The notes beneath the pieces are model-generated. The model did no database searches. It saw only the letters and a program-made list of their open reading frames with translations, and was not told where the DNA came from. A DNA stretch of 64,000 bases from Sarcocystis neurona (Eukaryota; Apicomplexa; Conoidasida; Eucoccidiorida; Sarcocystidae), in assembly GCA_000727475.1 (NCBI GenBank), contig KL647292.1, positions 5,189,162 to 5,253,161 on the forward strand, in the 5' to 3' direction. Each line of letters opens with the position of its first letter. Position 1 is the stretch's first letter. Shown piece by piece: positions 21,900 to 33,417 of this stretch. The position numbers and the translations under genes are program-made.

Positions 21900-24380
21900 C
21901 ATGCAGCGACGATATTTCTCACGTACACCTGGTGTAGCTGTAGCGACGACTCTGCTGAGAAGCGGGTCTCAACGTTGCTGCTCTCACTGCTGCAAGTTGC
22001 AGACGCGCTGCTGCTGTAGCTCGTTTTCGCTTGGCTGCAGCAACGTCAGACGCAGCGCCTTGAGCGAGGTAAACTCTGTTGGGTTTCTCTTTGTCTGAAG
22101 TCTCTCGTGCTCCTGACCCCCCTCTCTTTTGCTGCTGTTGCGGGCATCCCCACGTGCTGCCAGCGTCTTGTGTCGCGCACCAGCAGCAGCTGCTTCCGGG
22201 ACAACAGTGTGCTGTTGCTGCTGCTGCAAACGGAACTGTTTCTGCAGCAGCACCTGGTTTTGCTGCTGGCGCTAGACGCGCTGCCGTTTTATCTGTCGAC
22301 TGTGCTGTCGCGCTGCTAGCGCCCAAGTGAGTTTATGTAGCTGTTGCTTCTGCTGCAGCAAAAGGAGCGGGGAGCCGCGCACGCAGCAGGGCCGCCGCAG
22401 CAGCAGAGATGCAGCCCTCTCCCTCTGCGAGCGAGTTCCAGGCGGCGGCGTAAGCCATGCGTACATATGTAGTGCGTACTTAGACAGGCAATAATAGCTG
22501 CGCAGGTTGGTGGGGCAGCAATGGCTCCTTCACGTCTGCAAGAGCTCTCGCGCGCACGCAGGGGAGAGAACAGAAGCAAGATTTGTTGGTGGGGAATAAG
22601 GCAACAGTCGCAGCAGTGTCGAGAAGCAAGGAAGTAAATGTAGAGTTTTCCTGTTTGTGAAGCGGTATTCAAAGTAACTGTGTACACCAGGGGTTGTAGT
22701 ATAGCAGCTGAAGATCTTGTAGCGCCAGTCGTCGGGAGGGTGATGCAGCAGGAGCACCCAGTCCAAAAGCAGCCGCAGCAGCGGCAAATTAGCGGCAGCC
22801 GGAGAGACAGAGAGCAACAGACAAGTGTTAAGTCTAAAGAAACAGCCACTAGGACAGTCGTGCTGTGTTGCTGAAGAAGAAGCAGCAGCAGGGGGACGGA
22901 TCAAAGAAGCAGCAGCAGCAGCAATAGAATTTTGCACGGAGAGGGGCGGCAACAGTCACTGGTGCAAGGACAGTCAGGAGCATTCGAAGCAACGGCAGCA
23001 GCAAGGCCAAAAGAGAAAAAGCAGCACAAGGAGGCGGCACAGCAGTAGCCGCAGGGGCTCCTGAGACAGCGAGAATGAAAACACAGGAAACAGAAGGAGC
23101 ATTCCACGAGTGTCCTGCAACAAACTTCCGTCTGCAGAAAATTCAGCCTTCGTGGGGACTGCTGTTGGTGCTTGACTTTGTCTAATTCGCTGTTCCCACA
23201 TACACGCACGTATTTATATATATGGCCTACTTGTGTAGACATCCCACAATGGTACATATATATATACATAGATCGACACATGCACACAGAAAGGAGCCCA
23301 TTTGTATCCGTATGTGGTTTTGTTGTCTCTTCAAAGTCCTGACACGTGGAGCTGTATGTTAGCGAGTGTTCCACATTTCCACACGTATATATGTATTTAA
23401 TGTCCAAGGGCTAAGAAGGAACAAGTCGTCGTTTAAAGTCCTGCGGACCGTTCGAAACTCCGCTCAACGCTTGTCTTTTCTTAAGCGCGTGGACTGAGAA
23501 GCCAAAAATTTCTACAAAGAGGAGAATTTTACAGGCGGCGAAACGTCCAAGTGCGCGCAGGGTGGTAACACAGACAAAAAGGCAAACAAGGAGTCAGCAG
23601 CGCCGCAGTCGGGCCACTCGTAGACGAATAGATCCTTTCGTAGACATATCTGCATACGTGGACGCCAAGAAGCGCCCCTGCGTCGATGAATAGAAGATGG
23701 AAACGCAGGACAGAGAGCAGCGACAGCCAAGTTGACAAGCAGATTTGTCTGCTAGGATGTGCCTACGTATCTGGACCGACACACATGGACACGTGTGAAT
23801 GCGAAGTGGGGAAGAAAAAGGAGAAGGGCCAAAAGGAGAGTCTCTGAAAGGAGGGAGAGGAGGAGGAAGATTGAGGGACAGGAAGGGAGGCGCGAGGAGC
23901 GAAGACGGAGGGGAAGGGGAGAGCGCGACGAGAGGGATGTGGGAGAGAAGGGGGACTGGCACGCCGGGAGAAAGGGAGGACGAAGGAAGACGGGGAAAGA
24001 CACAGCTAGATGCAAATAAAAATACATTCGAGCAAGCAAGAAATTGCAGAGAGGGGAGAAAAAGGCGGAATTTTGGGGACTCGTACAGCATCAGCGGAAT
24101 AATGGACCTTTTATGAGAAACTGGGGAATGTGTAAGTGTCTGTGTGTCTGCGTAGGTGTGTGTGTGTGTGTAGAAGTAGAAGCGTTTTCTCGCAGGGTGG
24201 TGTGAGGCACTTACTGAAAGAGCGAAAGAGAAGCAAATTCACTCACTTGCAGGAGAAGAAAAGCAGAGAAGCGACGGCTGCATGTTCACTTTCTCTTCGA
24301 ACAGGATAATTACCAGACAGAGAGCCTAGCGTCTTTTAAGCGGTATAGAGCGATCGACGGTCCCATACGTGCTCAAGCAG
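21900..24380. other. Repeat-rich stretch without a supported gene
   Basis: CTG/CAG patches at 22.13-22.43 and 22.72-23.06 kb, TA microsatellite near 23.2-23.4 kb, and a purine-rich tract at 23.78-24.02 kb giving Arg/Glu/Gly frames. I saw no exon with convincing non-repetitive protein. Confidence 0.45.
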
Positions 24381-24389
24381 AGCCGTCGC

Positions 24390-25070
24390 GGTGAGCTACT
24401 GCGGCAGCAACAGCACCCGCAGCAGCTGCTGCTGCGGGAGCAGCAGCCGCAAAGCACCGCTGTTAGCTCAGGCCAGCGGCGATCTTCTGCAGCCCCGGGG
24501 GAAAAGGAAGAACAGGAAACGGTGCGGGATCAAGCGCAGGAGCAGGAGCCAACACGAGGCCAACAGCAGCAGGAACTAAGTAGGCCCCCACAACGCAAGG
24601 AGAATGGCACCGGCAAAAACAGTCGACTGCAGCAGCAGCGACAAATGGGAGAGCAGTGGCAGCAGTAGCCGACAGGACAGCGAGCACGCGAGTACGAGAG
24701 GGTGCTGAAAGCAACACAAAAAATGGCAGCGCCCGAGGAGATACACACGGCCGCACAACAGCAGCAGCTCCGGAGGCACGAGCCGCCGTGCGGTCCCACT
24801 GGTGTGCAGCTACAGGAGTGACAGTCGTAGCAGCCTCAACTGCAGCGTCCGCTGCGACAGAGCAGGAGCAGCAGCGTGGCGCGCAGCAGCTACGGCAACA
24901 GCAGCAGCAACAACAGCAGCAACAGCAGGAGGAATACCAGCAGGAGCAGCAGCAGGAACAGCAGCAGGAACAGTAGCAGCAGTAACACGAGTGCCAGCAG
25001 CATCAGCGGTACATATCCTTGTTAGAGGAGTACCGGGTCGACAGTTGCAGTAGTCGCTGCAGATCTTTCA
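24390..25070 (+). repeat. CAG block, possible Gln/Ala-rich coding
   Basis: The plus frames give successive Gln-rich (24369-24668) and Gln/Ala-rich (24656-25053) sequence with some non-repetitive residues (KEEQETVRDQAQEQEPTRGQ). This is the last large CAG block before the repeat-poor part of the window begins. Coding status is uncertain. Confidence 0.4.
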
Positions 25071-25509
25071 AATGAGCAACGCGTGTGCATACGCTGGAAG
25101 ACAAGACCACCCAAGTGTGCGATAGCTGGCACGCTACAGCCCTCCGAAGCAACACAGTAAACCGGTTAGCCCCGCGCAGCAGCGTAGCCTTAGAACAGCA
25201 GCAACATAGAGAGTAGCCGCAGGGGCCAGCAGCAGCAACAGCAACAGCCCCACAGCATTAACAGCATCGGCAAGAAGAACTCCAGCATCCGCAGCGCCAG
25301 GAACAACAAATGCAACTCCAGGACCGGTAGGTAGTACTAGGAGAACTACCTGTCGCGATCTCACAGAAGCAAGAGCCAAGTGGAGCTCCGCTTAAGGAGC
25401 ACTGGCACGTGATACTGAAGGCGCCAATGTAAACTCGCGCGACTTCTCCAAATGAGTAAACCTCGACGACGAACACATCTACATCTTGTGGCATCATCAA
25501 CGTGGGTTC

Positions 25510-25683
25510 ACAGTAAACATGGAACCGTCTGCCGACCCTCCACACGCAGAACATCTGCCATACGACCAAAAGCAACATACGTCGGAGATTTTTCGACAAA
25601 ACAGTTTGTGTCCCACCTGGCAAGAAGCACAAAATCTCGACAGAGGTACAGCAGAACGCCCATTGTTCGTACAACTGGTTTGA
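25510..25683 (+). CDS. Candidate short ORF/exon at the repeat boundary
   Basis: ATG at 25519 opens MEPSADPPHAEHLPYDQKQH and ends ERPLFVQLV before TGA; a possible donor CTG|GTTTGA sits at the end. Composition is protein-like. The C-terminal residues faintly recall a conserved strand of tRNA-dihydrouridine synthases, but the rest does not, and I do not assign it. Two other frames are also open here. Confidence 0.25.
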   Translation, partial: TVNMEPSADPPHAEHLPYDQKQHTSEIFRQNSLCPTWQEAQNLDRGTAERPLFVQLV

Positions 25684-25703
25684 TTTAGTGAATGCAGTTC
25701 TAA

Positions 25704-25988
25704 TCACTCTCGCTCTGCAGAAGATCCCTTCGCATTAACGCAGCGAAGCCTGCGACTGGTAGCACGGCCGACCATAATAAATAGTGCAGCATCAGCGTCA
25801 TCGAGCGTATAACCGTCATTCTTGCCGTCCCTAGAAAACCACCTGAGCAATGCGTATCGCAGCTCAGTGAACGTACTGTCTACAAGTATTGCCTCACTAC
25901 GTATATGCTCCGTGGGCGCATCAGATGGTGTCCGGACTCGGTCAGCTGCTAAGCAAAACACGTCTTTCACAACAAATTTCTCCCTCAT
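25704..25988 (-). CDS. Unidentified 94-codon ORF
   Basis: ATG at 25988 opens MREKFVVKDVFCLAADRVRT, then APTEHIRSEAILVDSTFTEL and RYALLRWFSRDGKNDGYTLD, ending SSAERE. Good mixture of residues and no repeats. It may be a complete small gene or an exon. No family recognised. Confidence 0.4.
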   Translation of the reverse strand: MREKFVVKDVFCLAADRVRTPSDAPTEHIRSEAILVDSTFTELRYALLRWFSRDGKNDGYTLDDADAALFIMVGRATSRRLRCVNAKGSSAERE

Positions 25989-26110
25989 TACTTGACCTTC
26001 ACTTCATGACGTATCAGGTGACGCCCTCAATGCGTCAACTACTACGCAACAGGCTGCTTTCACGACAAACTTCGCTCTCACTGCGTAGTCTTCACCTTCG
26101 GACGTCCCCT
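25960..26110. repeat. Diverged direct repeat
   Basis: ACGTCTTTCACAACAAATTT at 25959 and TGCTTTCACGACAAACTTCG at 26053 begin related segments of about 45 bases that both end in CTTCACTTC/CTTCACCTTC. The second copy is about 93 bases downstream. Confidence 0.45.
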
Positions 26111-27700
26111 TTCAGTCCCTACATCGTATCTCTGCATTCCGGTTCCCACGTCTCGATTTCGTCGTCGCTGGTTTCCCTTCGTTTTCACAGCAGAACTACG
26201 ACACTTACTTAGTTCCAGTACTGTTCAATCTAGTAATAGGTGACGGAAACATGAGGATCTCTACTCGTCTCATACCTGCTGCGTAACGCGGCGCTGTTGA
26301 TACAGCTTCGTAACGTCTAGTTCTCCGGTGTACAGGGGGAAATTATGAGAATCCAAATGTTAAGTCCTGGCATCTTCTCGCATGTATTACAATACGCGAT
26401 ACAAGACTTCTGAAGCACAACATAAAGCATGTATCCTGCCTGCAGTTATTCGCTTGTCAACCTTACCATGCAGATGATTGTTCGGTACTATCTCATTGTT
26501 TCATCGGTGTTACATATCACACACACACACACACACACCAGTTCGAAATGACGTCGAAGCACTGAATTTCAACGCCGTGTCCAGCCGGCGCAGACTCGGG
26601 TGTAGAGATGCGTGCGTGTGTAGGTGCATACGTGACCAGCTTTGAGGACGTCTCGATAACGGCAGATGCCTTGGACACCTGCACGCCCAGGACTCTGCAG
26701 CGCATCTATAGGTTGATGACTTGCAAGCACGCGTGACCAGGACCCTGAGTAGCGTGTCTGAAGCGGGGCCCGGTAATGTCACGAATGCGTATTGTATGTT
26801 CTACATTAGAAAGAGACCTATAGGTCTTCACACAGCACATACACCAGACAGAGACTGATACTTCACAAACAACGCACACGTTTGTGTCCCTTGTAGTTTG
26901 CAGACGATACAACTAAATGAATCAGCTATGTTGTTAAGGATATGAAGAGGCCGATTTTGTACTATGGCACAAGACGTGTGCGAGGAACGCACGAATCTGG
27001 GTAGCACGTGGATTCACAATAGCACTGAAGCACAAAAATGTTGACTTCATAAACACAACTGCGTACCAAACGGTACACAAGTGTCTTTCCGGCAGAACTA
27101 GAAAAGGCTCCTCAGGTGTAGGATGGCAGAATTTTTTCGAAATTCTTCAAGTGCGTAGAATTGTGGCTTGCTTTCCTGTACAGAAGTAAAAAGGTGACAG
27201 AATATTGGGTGTCGTAGGTCACGAGAATAGACGTAAAGCTGTGCAGCTGTGATTAATGCAGTAATAGCAATCGAGTTCATGTGTTGTGTTCCCCCCACCT
27301 GGTTGGTCCAGCGGAGAATTTCGCCTTTCGTGTGCAATGCAGACTCAAGAACGTATCGGGTTGTCCTGCAGGCGCAGTGCACCCTGACACGCGTAATTTA
27401 TCCTTTACATTATTATAGGGTTTTGGAAAGTGTTTCGTATCCATCTAGCTGCGCTCTGCCGCTCCAACTTCTGTGGCGGCAAGATAAACAACCTTTTAGA
27501 TGTGTGAATGAGGAAAAGCTCAGCGAGAACAAGAATACTCTGCATATACCACAGGACACTGGACACGTATGGAGGACTTATATAGTATTCCCCGCTCAGC
27601 AGTGATCCACTACACTGCATCAAGAGGCGACCTTGTCACTACAGCCAACAACCAGGGAAGGGATTTTGTCACTGCGTAATTAAATATCGCGCTCTTATTC
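26110..27700. other. Repeat-poor stretch without a supported gene
   Basis: Apart from an (AC)n run at 26519-26538, sequence is complex and non-repetitive but stop codons are frequent in all frames. Short open stretches (27.10-27.38 minus, 27.25-27.60 plus) lack convincing borders. I see no promoter or RNA gene. Confidence 0.4.
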
Positions 27701-27739
27701 CGCTTTACAGCCGGTCTACCACACCAGTTTGAAACTGCC

Positions 27740-28224
27740 CTGACCACTCTTCAGCGGGAGCGTTGTCGGTGCCCAACGAACAGGAGCCCTCATCTGTCCC
27801 ACTTCCGTAAATAGTATCATTGATGGCGTCGGGAACGCAGTCCTCACGGTAGCCTACCAAGCGGGATGCGCATCAAGACTGTACACTCATGCTGATGGCC
27901 TATACCCAGTCAATTAGCCTAGAGACATGCAAGTGTGTTTCTTCACCTTCGACGTGCAGTGACTGAGGTCAGCCTTTTTTCTTCTCAAATGGGATGCAGA
28001 GTGCAGTGCAACGCAGCTCCGCATGCGGAGTCGAAGGGTACCGGGGAGTGCCTCACAAGCATATCCAGCTGAACAACTGGACACACACCGATATCGAGAA
28101 AACAGGTCCGCGTAGCATTCAGGTAAAGACACATTTGCTCACTCAAGCGGACGAGTACAGAAAACTTCTTTGGAATGCATATCTGCACGTGTTCTTCAGG
28201 ATGCGTGAGAGCCTTCTTAGGTAA
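27740..28224 (+). CDS. Unidentified gene, at least two exons
   Basis: The better exon follows a pyrimidine tract and GGATGCAG, begins at 28000 (or at the ATG at 27994), and reads YRGVPHKHIQLNNWTHTDIE, then KTGPRSIQVKTHLLTQADEY and RKLLWNAYLHVFFRMRESLL. It ends either at TAA (28224) or at a strong donor CTTAG|GTAAGG at 28220. An earlier exon after CACTCTTCAG (27755) reads GSVVGAQRTGALICPTSVNS and could splice from ACG|GTAGCC in phase 0 into 28000. Product not recognised; the basic, aromatic composition suggests a soluble protein. Confidence 0.5.
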
Positions 28225-28861
28225 GGTGGATCTAGTGCTGATCACTCACAGGCCAAGGCTTCCTGGGAGTACACAGTAGTACAACAATGCAGGGGGAAAT
28301 GCAACGAGAACGTCCATCAAGGTCGTGCTGTCCTCTGGTTTTCAGCCTTTTATACCTACGGACGACTACCAGATTCGCTGGTTCGAGCGCGGATGTCTCA
28401 GCTGTGCACGAAGGCACTACCAAACATGATACATTTTTACAGCTATATTCAGGGTGAAACAGAAAGTACTCGCATCCTAAGAGCCACGGCGTCGAACAAA
28501 ATCACTTTGTTTTAGCTAAACGTCCGTACTTGCTCTAGATGCGTACATACGTATATCTGTATGTTGATATATAGAGGAAGATTATCCATGTGTACTTCTG
28601 CACGCCTTTGCAGCAAGTACATCGAGGACAATTCCACTGCGAGTGTGGGATGCGGAGGACTGAATCTGCGCGTCTAAATTGTGTGCGCAATTTTACGTAA
28701 GTTCGGCTCTACGCACGTAAACTGTATATTCTAATCAACACGCTGAGACATCTGGATCCGTGGTCAATAAAAAGGGCGTCTGAGTCTGTGGTCTAGAAGA
28801 CCGCGAGTAAATTTTTCCAGCCAAGGATCATTCTTCAGTTCTGCGGGCACTTCCTGCAGAA

Positions 28862-28895
28862 AGAGAATCCTCCATTTAAAACGAGGATTCTCTTA
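28862..28895. other. Perfect 12-bp stem hairpin
   Basis: AAGAGAATCCTC and GAGGATTCTCTT are exact reverse complements separated by a 10-base A/T-rich loop (28874-28883). No gene is adjacent. Confidence 0.75.
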
Positions 28896-29493
28896 GTACA
28901 GAGTCAGGTGCGTGTGAGCGGCGCGTGTGATGCGTAGTAAAATCTAGGCGCACCTCATTACGGAAGGACGAAACGAGTAAGCTATCTACGTTTCTACGTG
29001 CAAGAAACCAGCACATTCATCTCAGACACGTGAGAACGCGGATGGATCCGAACTTGTGAATTGTATAAGACAATGTGTGCGGCCTGCGCCGTAGGCCCCC
29101 ACAGAGAGAGACAAACACGGGAGCCGGTACGAAAAAGTCATAGGCAGAGGCGTGCGTATATATTCATCTTGCACATTGTAGGCAAATGCCAATCGATACG
29201 TGACTGCTCAGGCATTTATTCCCACGTCTACACGAAGGTGTGGAGAAGTCTTATACAGTTTTTACTCGCTTCCTGATGCGTAAAGACGCTTACGCGCTTC
29301 AGCGAACCACAACCTCCAAAAGAGACACGTTCACCAATAAGTCCAACCAGTGTACCCCAATCCAAGCAAGGTAACAATGTTAAAGAACATTTCTGGAATC
29401 CCCTTAACACTTCGCGTATTCGACGTGGACGACGGTAGCACGTGCCGTTCTCTTTTGTTGGCATGCATGCGAGCATATTCATCCTCCGGTCGG

Positions 29494-29524
29494 CATGTGT
29501 TCTGTTCTGCCGACAGAACACATG
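29494..29524. other. Perfect 12-bp stem hairpin
   Basis: CATGTGTTCTGT and ACAGAACACATG are exact reverse complements separated by the seven bases TCTGCCG. Confidence 0.75.
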
Positions 29525-31133
29525 TTCTTTCAATGATGGTTGGAAATGCCCTCTATGGGACTTGCCCAAATTTTCACCCTTAAGAACGGTAGAAAATCGT
29601 GACACGGAGAAGGCTCCTATTGCTGTTGGTAGCATGGTCACACTGTAGGTCTGCATTGAGCTGGACTTTCGAAGGGGGGGATGGGTACTTGTAGACCGCT
29701 GTGGGGTGTGTCTGATCAGCTGGTGGCACACCCGATGTAGCTCTTGTTGCACTGGTTTAGGACGTACGCTGTCATCTCAATGCCCTGCTCTCCACGGTTG
29801 TACACTGCAAAGAGACATAAAGAGGTAACCGGTGCAGGACGGTTATGGAGGGCGCAGCCGGAGCTGTACGCTTTGCAGTGCTGCTGCTCTGCAGGGGTGT
29901 CAGCTGATCATCGCGATTTTTTTATCATCACCTATTCACGTACAATAGCCTATAGATGCTGGACCACCTATCCCTACATGTAGTCATAGGTGGTAGAAGA
30001 TTGCTGTTTTACATGCACCTGAGCAATGGTGACATGTCTACATACCTCGCGAAGGTGGACACACAAAGATGAATTGCAGGCTTAAACTCCGACTTTCTCC
30101 ACGCGTGTGTACGATGGATGGAATATGCAGATGAGTATACTGTCGTACCTGCAAGGCATATCGCGTCACTCTTTCCTCGTCATCATCTTGGGTCTTACTT
30201 GAACTGTGTGTAGAATGAAAGATACCCCCAACAGAGCGAAACTATCTGTTGGTGGCTGGCCCGGCACACTCTCCTTCGCGCGGTGGCTTGCTGCATTTTG
30301 GAAAATCACCTAATACGTAGAGCCGTCCGGACCGTGATACCATCCCACTTAACAGTTTTTACATTGTTGCACCTGCTTAGAGGTGCGAACGTGTAGCGTG
30401 TGTCCCGATTCATGCGAGAAAGCGGGAAACGCAGGAGTGAAATTACACACGAAATCTGAACTACGACAAACCGGAGGACCAGAGGTGCAAGCATGGCGTG
30501 CCGCTGAAGCTCAACGGACTAAGAGACGTCCTTGTGTAGGTACTGTGTCAGATTTGGAACGGATGAACATTGGGTCGTGCATCGCTTTATACGTGCGTAT
30601 ATCTTGAATGACCGCAAAAGAAGTCGGGAGAGATCCCCGCGTAAAACCGCGTCGATGGACTTGGCTGAGTTACGCAGGCTTGCGCCTGTTTTTACCTGTC
30701 TACTTGTGTTCATGCGCGGTTCTAACGTCCCAAGCATGCCACGCAGACCAGAGAATTGCGCGAATGCTAGATGCAGCAGCTACGACGTAACTCGCCTACG
30801 TAGGGAGCTACCGCTGTGCGAGCAGCAGTAGCAGCTGTGGACTAGCGAGAGGTAAGGTGACAAGAAGGAAAAATTAGAAGCTGTCACAAGGTTTCCGTAG
30901 CTGAAACTGCGAAAGGAACACTCGCACGTCTTGAACGCGTTCGGCCGTTGTATAATTGTGCTTTGGCGGGTATTTCTTCCCTTCTTGAACGTTGTTCGAC
31001 AGCTGACTTCCCCGCTTACGAGCCGCGGTGGCAGGCTGCAATCAGCGTTAAAATCTGTTTTTGCAGGAAACATATCCACGGGCCTTGCTGTCACTTTCTG
31101 ATCCCTCGCGTCGTGGGGTCACCTGTCATCGGC

Positions 31134-33164
31134 ATGGCGGACAGCGGCGAACAGGTGCTGCACTCTCACTCAACACATCGCCGTGAGAGACAGCAGCAGA
31201 TAGATTCGACCGAGCGCACCCAGCAGCAGCAAGCACAGGTACAGCAGCAGCGGCTCTATTGTTGTGCGCGTGGGCCACGAGAAGAATTGGGGAACGTTCA
31301 AGCGACGCAGCAACAGCTGCGACCGTGCCCCCACCCCGCTCAGAGTTTGCAGCTGCAGCGTCCCTCTTCATACGTCCACCCGCCAGAGCAGCTACAGCAC
31401 CGTCATAATCAGAATCACCAGGAGTGTGAACTGCGCGGGCTTTCAAACGCGCAGGCTGCGGCTGCTTGCAGTACTCGTGCCCCAGTCGTGCTGTTCGACA
31501 TATCGAAAAAGGAGCGCGGCGATCCGTCAAGCACATACAAGCACCTCAGCCGGCAGCTGCAGGATGAGGGCGTGCAAATTGAGGTCAACTCCGAAGGGAG
31601 TTTGACACCTGAGAAGCTTCGACTTGTTTCACTTGTTGTTCTCGCGCATCCATCGCAGCCCTTTTCCAGCTCGGAAATGAAGGTTTTGAGAGAATTTCTC
31701 AGAAGCGGCAACAGCGTCCTCGCCATGCTCGGAGAAGGAGGCGAGCGCGAAGCAAAGACAAACATCAACTACTTTTTGGAGGAGTACGGACTGACAATTT
31801 GTTCAGACACTGTTGTACGGACTGTAGTTGCTGCGCCTCCCCATCTCCACCCCAAAGAAACCTTGATCACCGATGGATTCTTGTGCGGAGATCCGGCCGG
31901 AGAAACGCACCAACAGAAAACCGAGTCACCAACGAAGAACAACAGCAGCCGACGAAGCAGTGCAAACTGCAGCAGGAGAGGCAGAAGTGTCGGCAACTGC
32001 ACCTCTCCCAGCCACGGCGGTAAAAGTGGCAGTCCTGGCAGCTGTCGTGGTGTCAGCACGGACCACAGTGGGACTAGCGCGCTCCAGCTGCCCAACGCTG
32101 CGACCCCAGGGAGCAGCAGCAGAAGCGACAACAGCAGCCAGGGCGTCGGTCAAGCAGTCGAATGCTGTGGAAACTTTGTAAGGCCGGAGCTCCCACCGTT
32201 GGAGGAAACTCCCATTCCGTTTGTTTTCCCGTATGGAGCGACTGTGAGTGTGCAGTCACCCGCATTTCCTTTCCTATCAAGTGGCCTCATAGCGTTTCCC
32301 CCACGTAGACCACTGGGAGCTGCGTACGTAGATCCTTCTTCTGATGGACGCTTAGTAGCCCTTGGCAGCTACCGCATGTTTGACGATACGTTTCTGCACA
32401 AAGAGGGTAACAGGCGGGTGCAGCAGCTGGTCTTTGCATGGCTGCTGCGCCAACAACCTGCGGAAGCACTCCGACCACGACAACGCCTCGACCTGACGTC
32501 GTGCAATGGTGATAATGCTAACCGATCAGCAGCAACAGAAGACTACTTAGTGGAAGCGGATCTGGCAGAAAGATCGCAGACGGTTCCAGACACAGCCAGC
32601 ATGGCTGAGCGGGTAATGCCGTGTTTTCAAGAAAGTGAACACCAGCTCCCGGCCGATTTCCACGACTTACATGAGAAGAAGCTGTATTCAGTAAACCTGG
32701 ACATGCTGCCTGAAGTGAAGAGGGTGTACAAGCAGCTTAACGTTAAATATGAACCACTTTCTATGATTGAACCCGAATTCGAAGTACCGCTGCCTCGTTA
32801 CATTCCTGCTGTCCACCCACCTCTGCATATGGAATTATCTCCTCCCCCTCTAGAGTTGTTTGATCTTGATGAAGAGCTGGCCTCACCACGCACTCGTCTT
32901 GCGCACCTGACAAACAGATGCACGGACGCCGCTCTGGCGTGCTACGTCAGAGAGGCTGCCCATATCGTGGGGTATCAGGGGTCAGGGCAGGACAACGAAG
33001 CGGACAACGAGAGGGAAGACGAACAGATAGCCAAGAAAATCCTTTGGGGGGTTTTCACAGAGATTGTCGCCTGTAAACAGCAGCATGCTTCTGGGACAAC
33101 CGCTACAGGCACAGAAAAAGGAAAGACCGTCACCATTCCGAAATCGCCTGCATTACAGGTGTAA
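31134..33164 (+). CDS. IFT52: Intraflagellar transport protein 52 (IFT-B core)
   Basis: A 676-residue protein from the ATG at 31134 (GGCATGGC context); the frame is open upstream to 30948, so a longer N-terminus cannot be excluded. Residues 1-115 are Gln/His-rich. From about 118 the GIFT domain begins (VVLFDISKKERGD; LVVLAHPSQPFSSSEM; LREFLRSGNSVLAMLGEGGE; NINYFLEEYGLT) and resumes after a Ser/Gly/Asn-rich insertion (about 255-355) with PFVFPYGATVSVQSPAFPFL and LVALGSYRMFDDTFL. The middle and C-terminal parts are typical: LNVKYEPLSMIEPEFEVPLP, PPPLELFDLDEELASPRTRL and AHLTNRCTDAALACYVREAA. IFT52 is a scaffold of the IFT-B complex, which carries cargo along axonemes; in coccidia only microgametes have flagella, so expression should be restricted to that stage (inference). 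Human IFT52 has 437 residues; the excess is low-complexity insertion. Unlike its neighbours the gene shows no intron. A donor-like CAG|GTGTAAG overlaps the stop, but the C-terminus already matches the family's end. Confidence 0.95.
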   Translation: MADSGEQVLHSHSTHRRERQQQIDSTERTQQQQAQVQQQRLYCCARGPREELGNVQATQQQLRPCPHPAQSLQLQRPSSYVHPPEQLQHRHNQNHQECELRGLSNAQAAAACSTRAPVVLFDISKKERGDPSSTYKHLSRQLQDEGVQIEVNSEGSLTPEKLRLVSLVVLAHPSQPFSSSEMKVLREFLRSGNSVLAMLGEGGEREAKTNINYFLEEYGLTICSDTVVRTVVAAPPHLHPKETLITDGFLCGDPAGETHQQKTESPTKNNSSRRSSANCSRRGRSVGNCTSPSHGGKSGSPGSCRGVSTDHSGTSALQLPNAATPGSSSRSDNSSQGVGQAVECCGNFVRPELPPLEETPIPFVFPYGATVSVQSPAFPFLSSGLIAFPPRRPLGAAYVDPSSDGRLVALGSYRMFDDTFLHKEGNRRVQQLVFAWLLRQQPAEALRPRQRLDLTSCNGDNANRSAATEDYLVEADLAERSQTVPDTASMAERVMPCFQESEHQLPADFHDLHEKKLYSVNLDMLPEVKRVYKQLNVKYEPLSMIEPEFEVPLPRYIPAVHPPLHMELSPPPLELFDLDEELASPRTRLAHLTNRCTDAALACYVREAAHIVGYQGSGQDNEADNEREDEQIAKKILWGVFTEIVACKQQHASGTTATGTEKGKTVTIPKSPALQV

Positions 33165-33417
33165 GATCAAGCACAAGAAGGTTACACACTAGCTGTAACT
33201 AAAGCAGCACTGTAAGCCCATCATCGTTTTACACTCACGAAGGCGCCATAGGCAAAAGCACCTTGCAATGCCTGTTTGTGCAAGGCAGAACACTCAGAAT
33301 GGAAGATATACTTGCAGGACGACAGAAGAAGCAGCGGCAACGAACTCACCCTTCAGCGAAGAACTGGGCAGTTAACTAATGTCCGCACCCCTCCATCCGA
33401 AACGTTCGCTGCAGCAG

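Larger units (their letters stand above)
28260..30940. other. Intergenic stretch upstream of IFT52
   Basis: Complex sequence with two perfect hairpins (28862-28895 and 29494-29524). The longest frame is 174 codons on the minus strand (29752-29228), with a competing 77-codon frame on plus; neither shows a domain. Plus ORFs at 30.38-30.83 kb are short and basic. The IFT52 promoter should lie near the right end but no motif is recognisable. Confidence 0.4.

Noticed and set aside
25519..25683. Dihydrouridine synthase fragment
   Set aside because: Only a terminal ERPLFVQL-like strand matches; no other family motif is found nearby.
28370..28410. Possible tRNA T-arm (GGTTCGAGC)
   Set aside because: No acceptor stem, D-arm or anticodon arm can be drawn around it.
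29228..29752. 174-codon minus-strand ORF
   Set aside because: No domain, no matching splice partners, contains a perfect palindrome and has a competing open plus frame; could be chance.
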